NCBI RefSeq assembly: GCF_002237555.1
Contig: NZ_CP022540.1
Location: 3,787,001-3,851,000, forward strand
Origin: Antarctobacter heliothermus
Lineage (GTDB): Bacteria > Pseudomonadota > Alphaproteobacteria > Rhodobacterales > Rhodobacteraceae
Reading direction: 5' to 3'
Length of the DNA: 64,000 nt
Below, piece by piece: positions 55,880-64,000 of this stretch. Under the pieces are notes generated by a model. The model ran no database searches. It saw nothing but the letters and a program-made list of their open reading frames with translations, and was not told the DNA's origin. How positions within the stretch are numbered: the stretch's first letter is position 1; each line of letters opens with the position of its first letter. The position numbers and the translations under genes were made by a program.

Positions 55880-56722
55880 TCAGCCGGCGTCAGGCAGCGG
55901 CGGCAGGCTGCGCAGGTACAAGATGATGGCCGACAGATCATCGTCGGTCATCCCGGCCAGATAGCCATAGGGCATCGGCGGCGTCATCTGCGCGCCGTCC
56001 GGACGCAGCCCCTTGGTGATCATGTCCCGCAGCTCTGCATCGGTGTAGATCGCCAAACCGTCCTCATGCGGGGTCAGGTTGGCCGCCACCGACACCCCCC
56101 AAGGTCCATGAAACTCAAACCCGCCTGCCCCCAGCTGGGTGTCCAGCATCGGCCCCCTTTCACCCATCGGGGTATGGCATTCCATGCAATGGGACACAGG
56201 TCCGGCAAGGTACGCACCATAGGCGACACTCACCCCCTCTTCCGGCTGCGGCACGCTGTCGATGGGCGGGCCATAGGCGGGTGGCAGCGGGATGGCGTAG
56301 GTGCTCTTGCCCGGATCACCATCGACCGCGGGCACCGTGCGCAGATACATCACAACGCTCATCACGTCGTCATCCGACAATCCGCGATACATGGCAAACG
56401 GCATCGGCGGTCCGATGATGGACCCGTCCGGGCGCAGTCCTTCGCGGATCGCCTTTGCCAGTTCCACATCCGACCAATCCGCCACAGCGCCCGCAGGTGT
56501 GATATTCGGTGCGATCGCGGTAAACGCCGGGTTCTTGTCAACCAGCCGTCCGGCAAGGTTCTGTTCCATCATCGGGCCTTGGGGGCCCAAAGGGGTGTGG
56601 CAATTGCCGCAACCTGCCGGTCCTTCGACAAGATAGCGACCGCGTTCCAGGCTGGGGTCGGCATGGGCAAGTGTGCCGCCGACAGCAAGCGCTAGGCTCA
56701 GTCCGGCTAATCTGGAAATCAT
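55880..56722 (-). CDS. Dihaem cytochrome c, periplasmic
   Basis: A 280-residue protein with a signal peptide (ISRLAGLSLALAVGGTLAHA) and two c-type haem sites, CGNCH (38-42) and CMECH (179-183). Each is followed by a PPMPF/PPMPY segment that could supply the axial Met. The two halves are similar (RPDGSIIGPPMPF; RPDGAQMTPPMPY), indicating an internal duplication. This matches the cytochrome subunit of dehydrogenases, or a free electron carrier. It lies beside the cytochrome c maturation genes but 98 bases downstream of ccmG. ATG at 56722 starts the signal peptide. Confidence 0.88.
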   Translation of the reverse strand: MISRLAGLSLALAVGGTLAHADPSLERGRYLVEGPAGCGNCHTPLGPQGPMMEQNLAGRLVDKNPAFTAIAPNITPAGAVADWSDVELAKAIREGLRPDGSIIGPPMPFAMYRGLSDDDVMSVVMYLRTVPAVDGDPGKSTYAIPLPPAYGPPIDSVPQPEEGVSVAYGAYLAGPVSHCMECHTPMGERGPMLDTQLGAGGFEFHGPWGVSVAANLTPHEDGLAIYTDAELRDMITKGLRPDGAQMTPPMPYGYLAGMTDDDLSAIILYLRSLPPLPDAG

Positions 56723-56820
56723 CTTTCCCTCCCTGAAAAAAATTCTTTGTGGAAACCGCTTCGACTCGTACGCAAGGTCGAGAATAGCGCCTCTCAAAGA
56801 AGTCTCTCAGGGAAATCTTT

Positions 56821-57360
56821 TCAGCGTCCCAGCGCCTCGTTCAGCTTGGGCACAAACCGCTGTTGATAGTCAGAGCCAACCAGCGGCCCGACAAACTTGA
56901 AAACCACCGTGCCGTCACCATCCAGAATAAAGGTCTCTGGCGGGCCGGTCACGCCCCAGTCAATCGCCGTGCGGCCAGCCGGATCAAACGCCACCGCAGC
57001 AAACGGATTGCCGTCATCTGTCAAATACTTGACCGCGTTGCCTGCCTGATCCTTGAAGTTGACGCCGACAATGCGCACCCCGTCCTTTTGCATCTGCAAC
57101 AGAACAGGATGTTCGGCGCGGCACGGCGGGCACCAGCTGGCCCAGAAATTGACCAGCGTCACCTCTCCTCCGGCCAGCAATTCTGGCGTGATGGGGTCAT
57201 AGCCGGTCAAGGCAACATCGGTCATCGCGGGCGCCGGTTTGCCCTCGAACATCGAATCGAGACGGTCCTTGCCGTCACGCCCCAACCCCAGAAAGAACAT
57301 CAACCCGATACCGGCAAAGATCAGCGGCGGCGCAATCATCAGCGGAGATAGTTTAGCCAT
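56821..57360 (-). CDS. ccmG: Thiol:disulfide interchange protein CcmG/DsbE
   Basis: A 179-residue protein with an N-terminal membrane anchor (LMIAPPLIFAGIGLMFFLGLG) and a periplasmic thioredoxin domain with the reducing site WCPPC (Cys77, Cys80), plus the CcmG motif GVTGPPETFILDGDG. It keeps apocytochrome Cys reduced for haem attachment. ATG at 57360 overlaps the ccmD stop by eight bases. Confidence 0.93.
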   Translation of the reverse strand: MAKLSPLMIAPPLIFAGIGLMFFLGLGRDGKDRLDSMFEGKPAPAMTDVALTGYDPITPELLAGGEVTLVNFWASWCPPCRAEHPVLLQMQKDGVRIVGVNFKDQAGNAVKYLTDDGNPFAAVAFDPAGRTAIDWGVTGPPETFILDGDGTVVFKFVGPLVGSDYQQRFVPKLNEALGR

Positions 57361-57508
57361 TTCTCTGACGCTCCTCGATACGTTCCAGATGTGCCCGCAC
57401 CTTGCGGGCGCGCCGGACACTGGCAACCACCAGCACCAGCAACAGCAGCAGGGACACCCCGTAGGACGCCAGCACCGTGAACGCGTATTTCCCCAGTTCT
57501 GGCATCAT
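57353..57508 (-). CDS. ccmD: Haem exporter protein CcmD
   Basis: A 51-residue one-helix membrane protein (MMPELGKYAFTVLASYGVSLLLLLVLV) with a basic tail (RRARKVRAHLERIEERQ), the standard CcmD layout. It helps release holo-CcmE from CcmABC. It lies between ccmC and ccmG, overlapping both; the start is ATG at 57508 or 57505. Too short to stand out on length alone, but position and topology are clear. Confidence 0.88.
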   Translation of the reverse strand: MMPELGKYAFTVLASYGVSLLLLLVLVVASVRRARKVRAHLERIEERQRNG

Positions 57509-58254
57509 GCCATCCGCTCCCGTGCCAGTAGCGCGCGCGCCCGGCGGGCGCGAATTTCCGTCTGGGTGCGCAACAACACCAGCGCCACGAACAGCAGGAC
57601 AAAACCGACGCCAGACACCGCCAGCGGAATGAAATAGACGTTGCTGACCTTTTCGGTGGTGTCCGCGCCGGTCACAGCCCCCGCGCGCAGCACCGATGAC
57701 CCCTGATGCAGGCCCTGATTCCAGAACTGCACCGCGTACCGGCTGAGCACGGCAAAGACCGATCCCACTAGGCACAGGATCGAGGTCAGGTCGGCGGCGG
57801 TATCGTCGTCCTCGATCGCCTCCCACAGCGCCATATAGCCAAGGTAGAACAGGAACAGGATCAGGAACACGGTCAGGCGCGGATCCCATGCCCACCAAGT
57901 GCCCCACATCGGCTGCCCCCAGATCGCGCCGGTGACAAGGCCGATCAACGTCATGACAGCGCCAATGGGGGCCGCAGCGCGGGCGGCCAAGGCGCTGACA
58001 TGGTGGCGGCGCACAATCCAGATCAGAGAGGCAATCAGCATCATCATCCACGCATTGATCGCCATCATGGCGGCAGGCACATGCAGATAGATGATCTTGA
58101 CCGTGGACCCCTGCCGGAAATCCTCGGGCGTAAAGAAAAAGCCCCAGATCAATCCGACAGCCAGACAAATCGCAGCCGCCGCCGTCACCCAGGGCAACAG
58201 CACATCCGCGGTGCGGATGAACTTGACCGGATTGGCGTATTCCCAGATCGACAT
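57505..58254 (-). CDS. ccmC: Haem exporter permease CcmC
   Basis: A 249-residue, six-helix membrane protein with the WWD haem-handling motif MWGTWWAWDPRLT and the flanking conserved His regions (IYLHVPAAMMAIN; KIIYLH). It loads haem onto CcmE. It starts 69 bases after ccmB, with a small spacer. Confidence 0.94.
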   Translation of the reverse strand: MSIWEYANPVKFIRTADVLLPWVTAAAAICLAVGLIWGFFFTPEDFRQGSTVKIIYLHVPAAMMAINAWMMMLIASLIWIVRRHHVSALAARAAAPIGAVMTLIGLVTGAIWGQPMWGTWWAWDPRLTVFLILFLFYLGYMALWEAIEDDDTAADLTSILCLVGSVFAVLSRYAVQFWNQGLHQGSSVLRAGAVTGADTTEKVSNVYFIPLAVSGVGFVLLFVALVLLRTQTEIRARRARALLARERMA

Positions 58255-58323
58255 GGCCTATGGCCTCCCTTTCACGGGGTTACAGCGCAAATATCGCGCG
58301 GGCGCAATACGACACTGGTACAC

Positions 58324-58980
58324 TCACCGCAGGTTGATCCGCAGGACAGCCGCGCTGGCAAAGGGCAGCAGGGCCGCGACCCCGAAACTGATACCCGCCA
58401 ACATCAACAGCGGTGTTTGCACGGCCAGCCCCTCTGCGCCACGCCGCGCAACCTCGGCCCCGAATATCAACGTCGGCACATACAGCGGCAGCACCAGCAG
58501 CGACATCAACAGCCCGCCGCGTTTCAGCCCCACAGTCAACGCCGCGCCAAAGGTGCCGATCACCGACAACGCGGGCGTGCCCAACGCCAGACTGACAAAC
58601 AGCCACAGATAGCCCGGCCCGGCAAGGTTCAGCAGCACGCCCAGCAGCGGCGCCGCCAGCACCAGCGGCAACCCGGTGGTGATCCAGTGGGCCAGCGCCT
58701 TGACGGTGACGATCCCCTCCATCGGCAGCGGCGCTGTGGCCAGCAGGTCAAGGCTGCCATCCTCCCAGTCCAGCGCAAAGATCCGGTCCAGCGACAGCAG
58801 GCAGGCCAGCAGCGCGCCGATCCACAGCACCCCCGGCGCGATTTGCGTCAGCAGGTCGGTTTGCGGGCCAACGGCAAATGGCACCAGCACGGTAACGATC
58901 AGGAAAAAGGCAAGGCCAAGGCCAAAACCGCCGCCCGCCCGCACCGCCAGCCGCAAGTCCCGTGTCAGCAGCGCGATCAC
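58324..58980 (-). CDS. ccmB: Haem exporter permease CcmB
   Basis: A 218-residue six-helix permease with CcmB patterns: [35 protein letters not shown] and [24 protein letters not shown]. It forms the membrane part of the CcmAB complex. It overlaps ccmA by four bases (ATGA). Confidence 0.93.
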   Translation of the reverse strand: MIALLTRDLRLAVRAGGGFGLGLAFFLIVTVLVPFAVGPQTDLLTQIAPGVLWIGALLACLLSLDRIFALDWEDGSLDLLATAPLPMEGIVTVKALAHWITTGLPLVLAAPLLGVLLNLAGPGYLWLFVSLALGTPALSVIGTFGAALTVGLKRGGLLMSLLVLPLYVPTLIFGAEVARRGAEGLAVQTPLLMLAGISFGVAALLPFASAAVLRINLR

Positions 58981-59591
58981 AGAAACGCCTCGTCCTGCAC
59001 GGCAGCGCGCGGTTTGGCGCGATAGGGGGCGACGTCAAACACATCCGCCTCGGGGATGCCAAGGTCGATATGGGTGGCCATCAATGCCGACCCGCCCTGC
59101 CCCAGATGCGCACGCACGGCCCCGGCGAATAGCGCGACAGAGTCGGCGTCCAGCGACACGGTCGGCTCATCCAGAACCCAGACGGGCCGCCCGGTGACCA
59201 TCAACCGCGCCAGCCCCAACCGCCGTTTCTGGCCTGCTGACAGTGTCCCAGCCAGCCGGTCCTGCAACGCCACAAGGTTGAAGGCCGACAGTGCCGCGTC
59301 GATGCCGGAACTGCCAAAGACCCGCGCCCAGAAATCAAGGTTCTCCGATACGCTCAACATGGTTTTCAGCCCGTCGACATGGCCGGCATAGGCGATGCGT
59401 TCGCCCGCACCACGCACCTCGCCCTGCATGGCAGGCTGCAATCCGGCCACGGTGCGCAACAGCGTGGTCTTGCCCGCGCCATTCGGCCCGCGCAGCACCA
59501 GCGCCCGACCGGGCGCCAGTGCAAAGCTGACCCCCTCCAGAACCGGCACACCACCCCGCGCCACCATCAGATTGCTTGCCGTCAATTCCAT
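58977..59591 (-). CDS. ccmA: Haem exporter ATPase CcmA
   Basis: A 204-residue ABC ATPase: Walker [10 protein letters not shown], signature [14 protein letters not shown], Walker [13 protein letters not shown] and switch THIDLG. With CcmB it drives release of haem-loaded CcmE. First gene of the ccmABCDG run. It lies 91 bases after the Mth938-like gene. Confidence 0.93.
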   Translation of the reverse strand: MELTASNLMVARGGVPVLEGVSFALAPGRALVLRGPNGAGKTTLLRTVAGLQPAMQGEVRGAGERIAYAGHVDGLKTMLSVSENLDFWARVFGSSGIDAALSAFNLVALQDRLAGTLSAGQKRRLGLARLMVTGRPVWVLDEPTVSLDADSVALFAGAVRAHLGQGGSALMATHIDLGIPEADVFDVAPYRAKPRAAVQDEAFL

Positions 59592-59682
59592 GGCATTTGG
59601 CTTAGCCCAGCCCGCGCCGCCGCAAAAGGGCCAAGCCGCCTCCGCGACGCCATGCCCGCGCCAAAACGACTGTCCGACCGGA

Positions 59683-60036
59683 TCAGACCGGCAGCGCGGC
59701 CAGCGCCACCCGCCGCCCCTCGCTCAACAGGACGTTGTAGGTGCGGCAGGCCGAAGGCGAGTTCATCGCGTCCACGCCCAGCCCCGCCTCTTCCAGCTGC
59801 GCGCGCAGACCGGCGGGCAGATGCGCCGTTTCGGCCCCCGTGCCGATGAACAGGACATCCACCGTCCCCGCCATGCTCAGCAGCGTCTCGACATCGTCCA
59901 ACCCGCCCCAATCGGCGCGGCCCCGGTCCCAGACCAGCAGCGGCCCCTCATGGGCCACCCCGCCAACGCGGAAAAAGCCCGGGCCGTAGCCATCTACCGG
60001 CACGGCGTTGGTATAGGTGATCTCATTCAGTCGCAT
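59683..60036 (-). CDS. Mth938-like domain protein (DUF498)
   Basis: A 117-residue protein with the Mth938-domain pattern: a start [85 protein letters not shown] end. Family members include mitochondrial NDUFAF3-type proteins and other assembly factors; the bacterial role is not settled. It usually lies between secF and ccmA in Rhodobacterales, as here with a TSUP gene inserted. Confidence 0.85.
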   Translation of the reverse strand: MRLNEITYTNAVPVDGYGPGFFRVGGVAHEGPLLVWDRGRADWGGLDDVETLLSMAGTVDVLFIGTGAETAHLPAGLRAQLEEAGLGVDAMNSPSACRTYNVLLSEGRRVALAALPV

Positions 60037-60045
60037 GGCCCTCTC

Positions 60046-60792
60046 CTACCCCCAAACCGGCAAGCCAGACAAGGCCGCCAGCGCGATCAGCACATAGGCC
60101 GCCGCGCGATACAGTCTCTCTTGTTCCGGTTGAAACAGATAGCCACCCAGCACGTTGCCCAGTACATTCGGCACCGCCAGAACCAGACCCAGCGCCGCGC
60201 CCGACGCTGTGACCCGGCCCATGCCCGTCATGTACCCCACGATGAGGATGTCGAAAAAGACCAGAAACAGCAGGATTGTCGCGCGGATCACCGCCACCGG
60301 CAGCGGCCGTGACATGTAGAACAGGATGACGACCGGACCGGGAATACCTGCAACGCCGCCCAGCAGCCCCGCAGCCGCCCCAATGCCCGCGACCATTCCG
60401 CGCCGCACCGTTCCGCGATAGCGCAGGCCCAGCAGCAACACCGCCACCATGCCCAGCGACACAAAGCTGACAGCGTAGCGAAACACCTCAGGCTCGACCC
60501 GCGTCAACATCCACAGGCCGACAGGCAAGGCCAGCGCACAGCCCGTCAGCAGACGCCACAGATCCGATTTCTCGACCGATCCCCAAGCCTGCCGCAGATT
60601 GGGCAGCGGCCCGAAGAGATCCATGATGGTCAGGGCAAGGATGGCCCCAAATGGGCCCAAAATCGGTGCGGCCACGGGCAAAAACACCATGGCCGTACCA
60701 AAGCCGGAAAAGCCACGCACCAGACCGCCCAGAAATGCTGCGGCGATCAGCCAGCCCAGCCCCTCCGGGGCCAGGCTGAATAAGTCAGGCAT
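60046..60792 (-). CDS. TauE/SafE (TSUP) family permease
   Basis: A 248-residue membrane protein with seven to eight hydrophobic segments. It has the TSUP repeat patterns GLVRGFSGFGTAMVFLPVAAPILGP and GVAGIPGPVVILFYMSRPL. TSUP proteins are thought to export sulfite, sulfoacetate or other sulfur-containing organic anions. The ATG at 60792 overlaps the secF stop by eight bases, so it is translated from the sec operon, an unusual place for this family. Confidence 0.85.
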   Translation of the reverse strand: MPDLFSLAPEGLGWLIAAAFLGGLVRGFSGFGTAMVFLPVAAPILGPFGAILALTIMDLFGPLPNLRQAWGSVEKSDLWRLLTGCALALPVGLWMLTRVEPEVFRYAVSFVSLGMVAVLLLGLRYRGTVRRGMVAGIGAAAGLLGGVAGIPGPVVILFYMSRPLPVAVIRATILLFLVFFDILIVGYMTGMGRVTASGAALGLVLAVPNVLGNVLGGYLFQPEQERLYRAAAYVLIALAALSGLPVWG

Positions 60793-61753
60793 CAATATCG
60801 CCGAACTGGTTTCCGGTGGTGTCCACCGGCTTGGACCAGTCGCGCTTGACGCCCAGACGCAACAGGATGGTCGAGGCCACAAAGATCGACGAATAGGTGC
60901 CCACGATCACGCCCCAGATCATCGCAAAGACAAAGCCGCGGATCACGTCGCCACCCAGCACAAACAGCGCGATCAGCGCCAACAGCGTGGTGACAGAGGT
61001 CATGAACGTCCGGCTGAGCGTCTCGTTGATCGACGGGTTCAGCACGTCTTTCAATGTCAGCGACTTGAACTTGATCAGGTTCTCACGCACCCGGTCAAAC
61101 ACCACCACCGTATCGTTCAGCGAATAGCCCACGATGGTCAGCAAGGCCGCGATGATCGCCAGATCGAACCGGATCTGAAGCTCGGAGAAGATGCCGATGG
61201 TCAGCACCACGTCATGCACCAACGCCACCACTGCGCCCACGGCGAACTGCCATTCAAAGCGCAGCCAGACATAGATCAGCACCGCCCCGATGGCCAAGGT
61301 CACCGCGATGGCGGCCGTTCGGATCAATTCGCCCGACACCTTGGGCCCCACCGATTCGACCGAGACGAACTTGATGTCCGTCGCCACCTCGGCCAATGCC
61401 AGACGCGCCTCTTCGATCAAATCGGTGCTGACGGCCTCTTCGCCGTCCTGAGCGCCGATGCGGACCATGGCGACGTTCTGATCGTCCCGAAAGTTCGGAT
61501 CGAACACCTCAGAGATCACCACATCGCCCAACTCCAGCGCGCCAAGAGCGGCGCGATAGGCTGCCACGTCGACAACTTGTGTGCTTTCGGTGCGGATGGT
61601 CGTACCGCCGCGAAAGTCGATGCCATAGTTCAGGCCGCGCAGGCCAAAACTTGCCAGCGCCAGCACGATCATGATCGCGGAAATGCCAAGCCATAGCGCC
61701 GGGCGAGAGAAGAAATCGAACTTTGTCTGTTCGGGAACCAGTTTCAGGCGCAT
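60785..61753 (-). CDS. secF: Protein translocase subunit SecF
   Basis: A 322-residue membrane protein with the SecF motifs GIDFRGGT, VGPKVSGELI, YSLNDTVVVFDRVREN and TRTFMTSVTTLLALIALF. Six membrane helices and a large periplasmic loop. With SecD it uses the proton gradient to help protein export. It begins 17 bases after the secD stop. Confidence 0.95.
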   Translation of the reverse strand: MRLKLVPEQTKFDFFSRPALWLGISAIMIVLALASFGLRGLNYGIDFRGGTTIRTESTQVVDVAAYRAALGALELGDVVISEVFDPNFRDDQNVAMVRIGAQDGEEAVSTDLIEEARLALAEVATDIKFVSVESVGPKVSGELIRTAAIAVTLAIGAVLIYVWLRFEWQFAVGAVVALVHDVVLTIGIFSELQIRFDLAIIAALLTIVGYSLNDTVVVFDRVRENLIKFKSLTLKDVLNPSINETLSRTFMTSVTTLLALIALFVLGGDVIRGFVFAMIWGVIVGTYSSIFVASTILLRLGVKRDWSKPVDTTGNQFGDIDA

Positions 61754-61770
61754 GTCAGGACGAGCCCCCT

Positions 61771-63435
61771 TTATACTTCGATGGTTTTCGGACGGCGGCG
61801 CTCAAACCAGATGATGATCAAGAGCCGCGTGACAAAGATCGCCGTAAAGACAGAGGTCAGAATGCCAAAGCCCAGCGTGATGGCAAAGCCGCGCACCGGA
61901 CCAGAGCCCATGACATACAGGATCACCGCCGTGATAAAGGTGGTGATGTTCGCGTCGACGATCGCAGACAGCGCCTTTTCATAACCCAGTTCGATCGCCC
62001 GCGCAGGCCCCTTGGCGGTGCGCAGTTCTTCGCGGATTCGTTCGAACACCAGCACGTTGGCGTCAACGGCCATACCCACGGTCAAGACGATCCCCGCGAT
62101 GCCCGGCAAGGTCAGCGTGGCCCCGATCAGCGACAGCAGGCCAAAGATCAGCGCGATGTTGAGGATCAGCGCGATATTGGCAAAGATCCCGAACAAGCCA
62201 TAGCTGAGCGCCATGAACACCAGCACCGCGACAAAGGCCACCATCGTGGCGATCTTGCCCGCGTCGATGCTGTCCTGCCCCAGTTCCGGGCCGATTGTGC
62301 GTTCTTCAAGGAACACCATCTTGGCAGGCAGCGCGCCCGCGCGCAGCAGAACCGCCAGATGGGTCGATTCCTCGACCGTAAAGTTACCGGTGATGATGCC
62401 CGATCCGCCGGGAATATGGCTTTGGATGACCGGGGCGCTGATCACCTCGTTGTCCAGCACGATGGCAAACGGAGAGCCGATGTTGTTGGCTGTATAGTCG
62501 CCGAACTTGCGCGCGCCTGACGGGTTGAAGTTGAAATTCACCGCCGGGCGGCCGTTCTGGTCAAAGGCGGGCTGCGCGTTGGTCAGTTCCTCACCTGTGA
62601 CCACAGGGGCCTGTTCGAGGACATAAAACACGCCTTCATCGTCCAGCGCAGGCACCAGTTCATTACCCGCACCCGGGCGTTCGCTGGCATCCGTGGTCCG
62701 GCTGATGACCGGCTGAAAGGTCAGCTGCGCGGTTGTGCCGATGATGGCCTTGAGTTCCGCGGCCGATCCAATGCCGGGCACCTGAATCAGGATACGGTCA
62801 TAGCCTTGTCTCTGGATCGTTGGTTCGCGCGTTCCGACCTCGTCGATACGGCGGCGAATGATCTCAAGGCTTTGCTGCATGGTGCGGTTGTCCATGGCCT
62901 GCTGTTCGGCCTCGGACAGGGACACGACGATCACGTCGTCCTCGCCCCGCACAACAATGTCGGTGGACCCGGCCCCCGTCAGCGAGACAACCGGCTGCGC
63001 CAATCCGCGCACCAGTTCCATCGCCCGGTCAATGCCGCCGGCTTCTGAAATCTTGACCCGCAGTTCACCCTTAGTGGCAGAAGGTTGCAGGCGAATGGTG
63101 CCCACAGTGTCGCGCGCATCGCGCAGCACATCCCGCACTTCGGGCCAAAGCGCCTCCATGCGGGCCTCGTAGACTTCTACTACCTGAACCTCGGCCAACA
63201 GATGCGCGCCGCCGCGCAGGTCCAGCCCAAGGTTCACTAGCCCCGAAGGCAGGAACGACGGCCAAGTGGCCGCCGCGTCCCGATTTTCGGTTGTGTCGAA
63301 TCCTGCATCAATCGCCTTTACGGCGTCATTGTGGGTTTCCACCCGGTTGTAAAAGACGTTTGGCGTGGCAAGGATCAGGCCGACCGCGACGGTCATCCAG
63401 ATCAGCACGCGTTTCCAGAGATCGACCTGCAGCAT
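61771..63435 (-). CDS. secD: Protein translocase subunit SecD
   Basis: A 554-residue subunit with DLRGGAHLLAEV, RIDEVGTREPTIQRQGYDRILIQVPG, LRAGALPAKMVFLEERTIGPELGQDSI and GMAVDANVLVFERIREEL. These mark the P1 domain and the C-terminal six-helix RND-type core. It lies six bases after yajC and pairs with SecF. Confidence 0.96.
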   Translation of the reverse strand: MLQVDLWKRVLIWMTVAVGLILATPNVFYNRVETHNDAVKAIDAGFDTTENRDAAATWPSFLPSGLVNLGLDLRGGAHLLAEVQVVEVYEARMEALWPEVRDVLRDARDTVGTIRLQPSATKGELRVKISEAGGIDRAMELVRGLAQPVVSLTGAGSTDIVVRGEDDVIVVSLSEAEQQAMDNRTMQQSLEIIRRRIDEVGTREPTIQRQGYDRILIQVPGIGSAAELKAIIGTTAQLTFQPVISRTTDASERPGAGNELVPALDDEGVFYVLEQAPVVTGEELTNAQPAFDQNGRPAVNFNFNPSGARKFGDYTANNIGSPFAIVLDNEVISAPVIQSHIPGGSGIITGNFTVEESTHLAVLLRAGALPAKMVFLEERTIGPELGQDSIDAGKIATMVAFVAVLVFMALSYGLFGIFANIALILNIALIFGLLSLIGATLTLPGIAGIVLTVGMAVDANVLVFERIREELRTAKGPARAIELGYEKALSAIVDANITTFITAVILYVMGSGPVRGFAITLGFGILTSVFTAIFVTRLLIIIWFERRRPKTIEV

Positions 63436-63441
63436 CCGGGA

Positions 63442-63729
63442 TCAGCTTTCTGCTGGTTCAGTTTTCGACAGAACCTGCGCGATGGTCGCCTTGACCACAC
63501 GGACTTTGACGCCCTCGGCGATCTCGACTTCGATTTCCTTGTCGTCCTTGACCTTGACGACCTTGCCGATCAACCCGCCCTGGGTCACGACCTGATCACC
63601 GCGGCGAACCGCCGCGACCATGTTCTGATGCTGCTTCATCTTCTTTTGCTGCGGGCGGATCAGCAAAAAATACATGATCGCGAAGATCAGGATGAGCGGA
63701 AGAAATTGGCCGATTGCGCTTGCGTCCAT
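63442..63729 (-). CDS. yajC: Sec translocon accessory protein YajC
   Basis: A 95-residue membrane protein: one helix (LPLILIFAIMYFLLIRPQQKK) and a cytoplasmic tail with GDQVVTQGGLIGKVVKVKDD. It is the usual partner of SecDF. ATG at 63729 (MDASAIG) is chosen because it begins just before the helix and has AGGAG upstream; the open frame extends to 63762. Confidence 0.93.
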   Translation of the reverse strand: MDASAIGQFLPLILIFAIMYFLLIRPQQKKMKQHQNMVAAVRRGDQVVTQGGLIGKVVKVKDDKEIEVEIAEGVKVRVVKATIAQVLSKTEPAES

Positions 63730-63936
63730 TTGGGATGCTCCTGTTGAATTAAGACGGGGCACCCCCCGCGAAAGCTGGCCGGAACCTATGCGCGGCGCTG
63801 GTCAGATGCAAGGCGGGGCAGAGCCATGAACCGCATTGACGGAAAGGTGACTTTGTCGCGGCAGGATACGGTGCAGAAACAGGCCCGGGATCACGCGGGC
63901 GATTGCCCGCTGGCATAAGCCGGATCGGAACAGACG

Positions 63937-64000
63937 ATGCTCAAGACCATTCCAACCCTTGGACACAGGATTGCTCTGACGCTTGGTGGCCTCTGGCTGG
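63937..64000 (+). CDS. 5' end of a probable membrane protein gene (cut by window)
   Basis: An open frame from the ATG at 63937 to the window end encodes KTIPTLGHRIALTLGGLWL, the beginning of a hydrophobic stretch. It faces away from yajC. Too little is visible to name it; a sensor or other membrane protein is possible. Confidence 0.45.
   Translation, partial: MLKTIPTLGHRIALTLGGLWL

Noticed and set aside
63826..63918. 30-codon plus-strand frame before the last partial gene
   Set aside because: No hydrophobic or domain feature and no clear ribosome site.

Overview
The window reads as chromosome of a high-GC alphaproteobacterium of the Roseobacter group (Rhodobacterales). The signs are the yajC-secD-secF / ccmABCDG order, DUF3422, DUF1223 and DUF6314 family genes, a purB followed by a small Cys-containing secreted protein, several ABC and TRAP uptake systems, RTX and Hint_2 proteins, and dense operons with ATGA or TGATG overlaps. 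I found no rRNA, tRNA, CRISPR array, intact insertion sequence or prophage. All assignments come from reading the sequence; no database search was run.

Layout. 1-1885: 3' part of a secreted esterase-like RTX protein with a DUF4214 region. 1907-6905 (minus): a guanidine operon. A guanidine-I (ykkC) riboswitch precedes an ABC importer, a ureohydrolase of the guanidine-hydrolase (GdmH) type, a CMD-family protein and a His-rich protein. 7072-7854: MBL-fold hydrolase. 7867-13170 (minus): a six-gene operon with a polyamine-type ABC importer, an isochorismatase-family hydrolase and an unknown protein. Divergent from it are a 2-oxoglutarate/Fe(II) oxygenase and a GNAT-like gene (13426-14988). They are followed by a CodA-family deaminase whose specificity residue is Cys, predicting 5-methylcytosine deamination. 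16312-17085: PlsC-like acyltransferase.

17265-25919: an RpiR regulator diverges from a probable operon of N-formylglutamate-amidohydrolase family protein, TRAP transporter (DctQMP), glutamine-synthetase-like ligase, aldehyde dehydrogenase and Fe-type alcohol dehydrogenase. The set fits uptake of an amino alcohol, gamma-glutamylation, two-step oxidation and release of glutamate. 26135-30527: DUF2934 / histone-H1-like protein, M20 amidohydrolase, FAD oxidoreductase and ArgE-like deacetylase. 30553-31104 is an eroded endonuclease/exonuclease/phosphatase gene. 31519-37416: divergent dipeptide-type ABC transporter with a fused two-domain ATPase. 37710-49215: mostly single genes (YeeE/YedE transporter, DUF3422, DUF6314, purB, response regulator, FliG-like, lysophospholipid acyltransferase, DUF1223, aconitase).

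49395-55367: five consecutive paralogues, each with a different N-terminal module joined to a conserved Hint (Hedgehog/intein) domain. Near the first copy lies a diverged second copy of the aconitase 3' end, so this tract looks like an accessory or expansion region. 55727-63729 (mostly minus): small secreted protein, dihaem cytochrome c, the cytochrome c maturation genes ccmABCDG, a Mth938-domain protein, a TauE/SafE permease and secF-secD-yajC. A partial plus-strand gene starts at 63937.

The parts most worth pursuing are the riboswitch-controlled guanidine operon with a His-rich protein where Ni chaperones might be expected, the inferred gamma-glutamyl amino-alcohol pathway, the predicted 5-methylcytosine deaminase with its oxygenase neighbour, and the Hint array.
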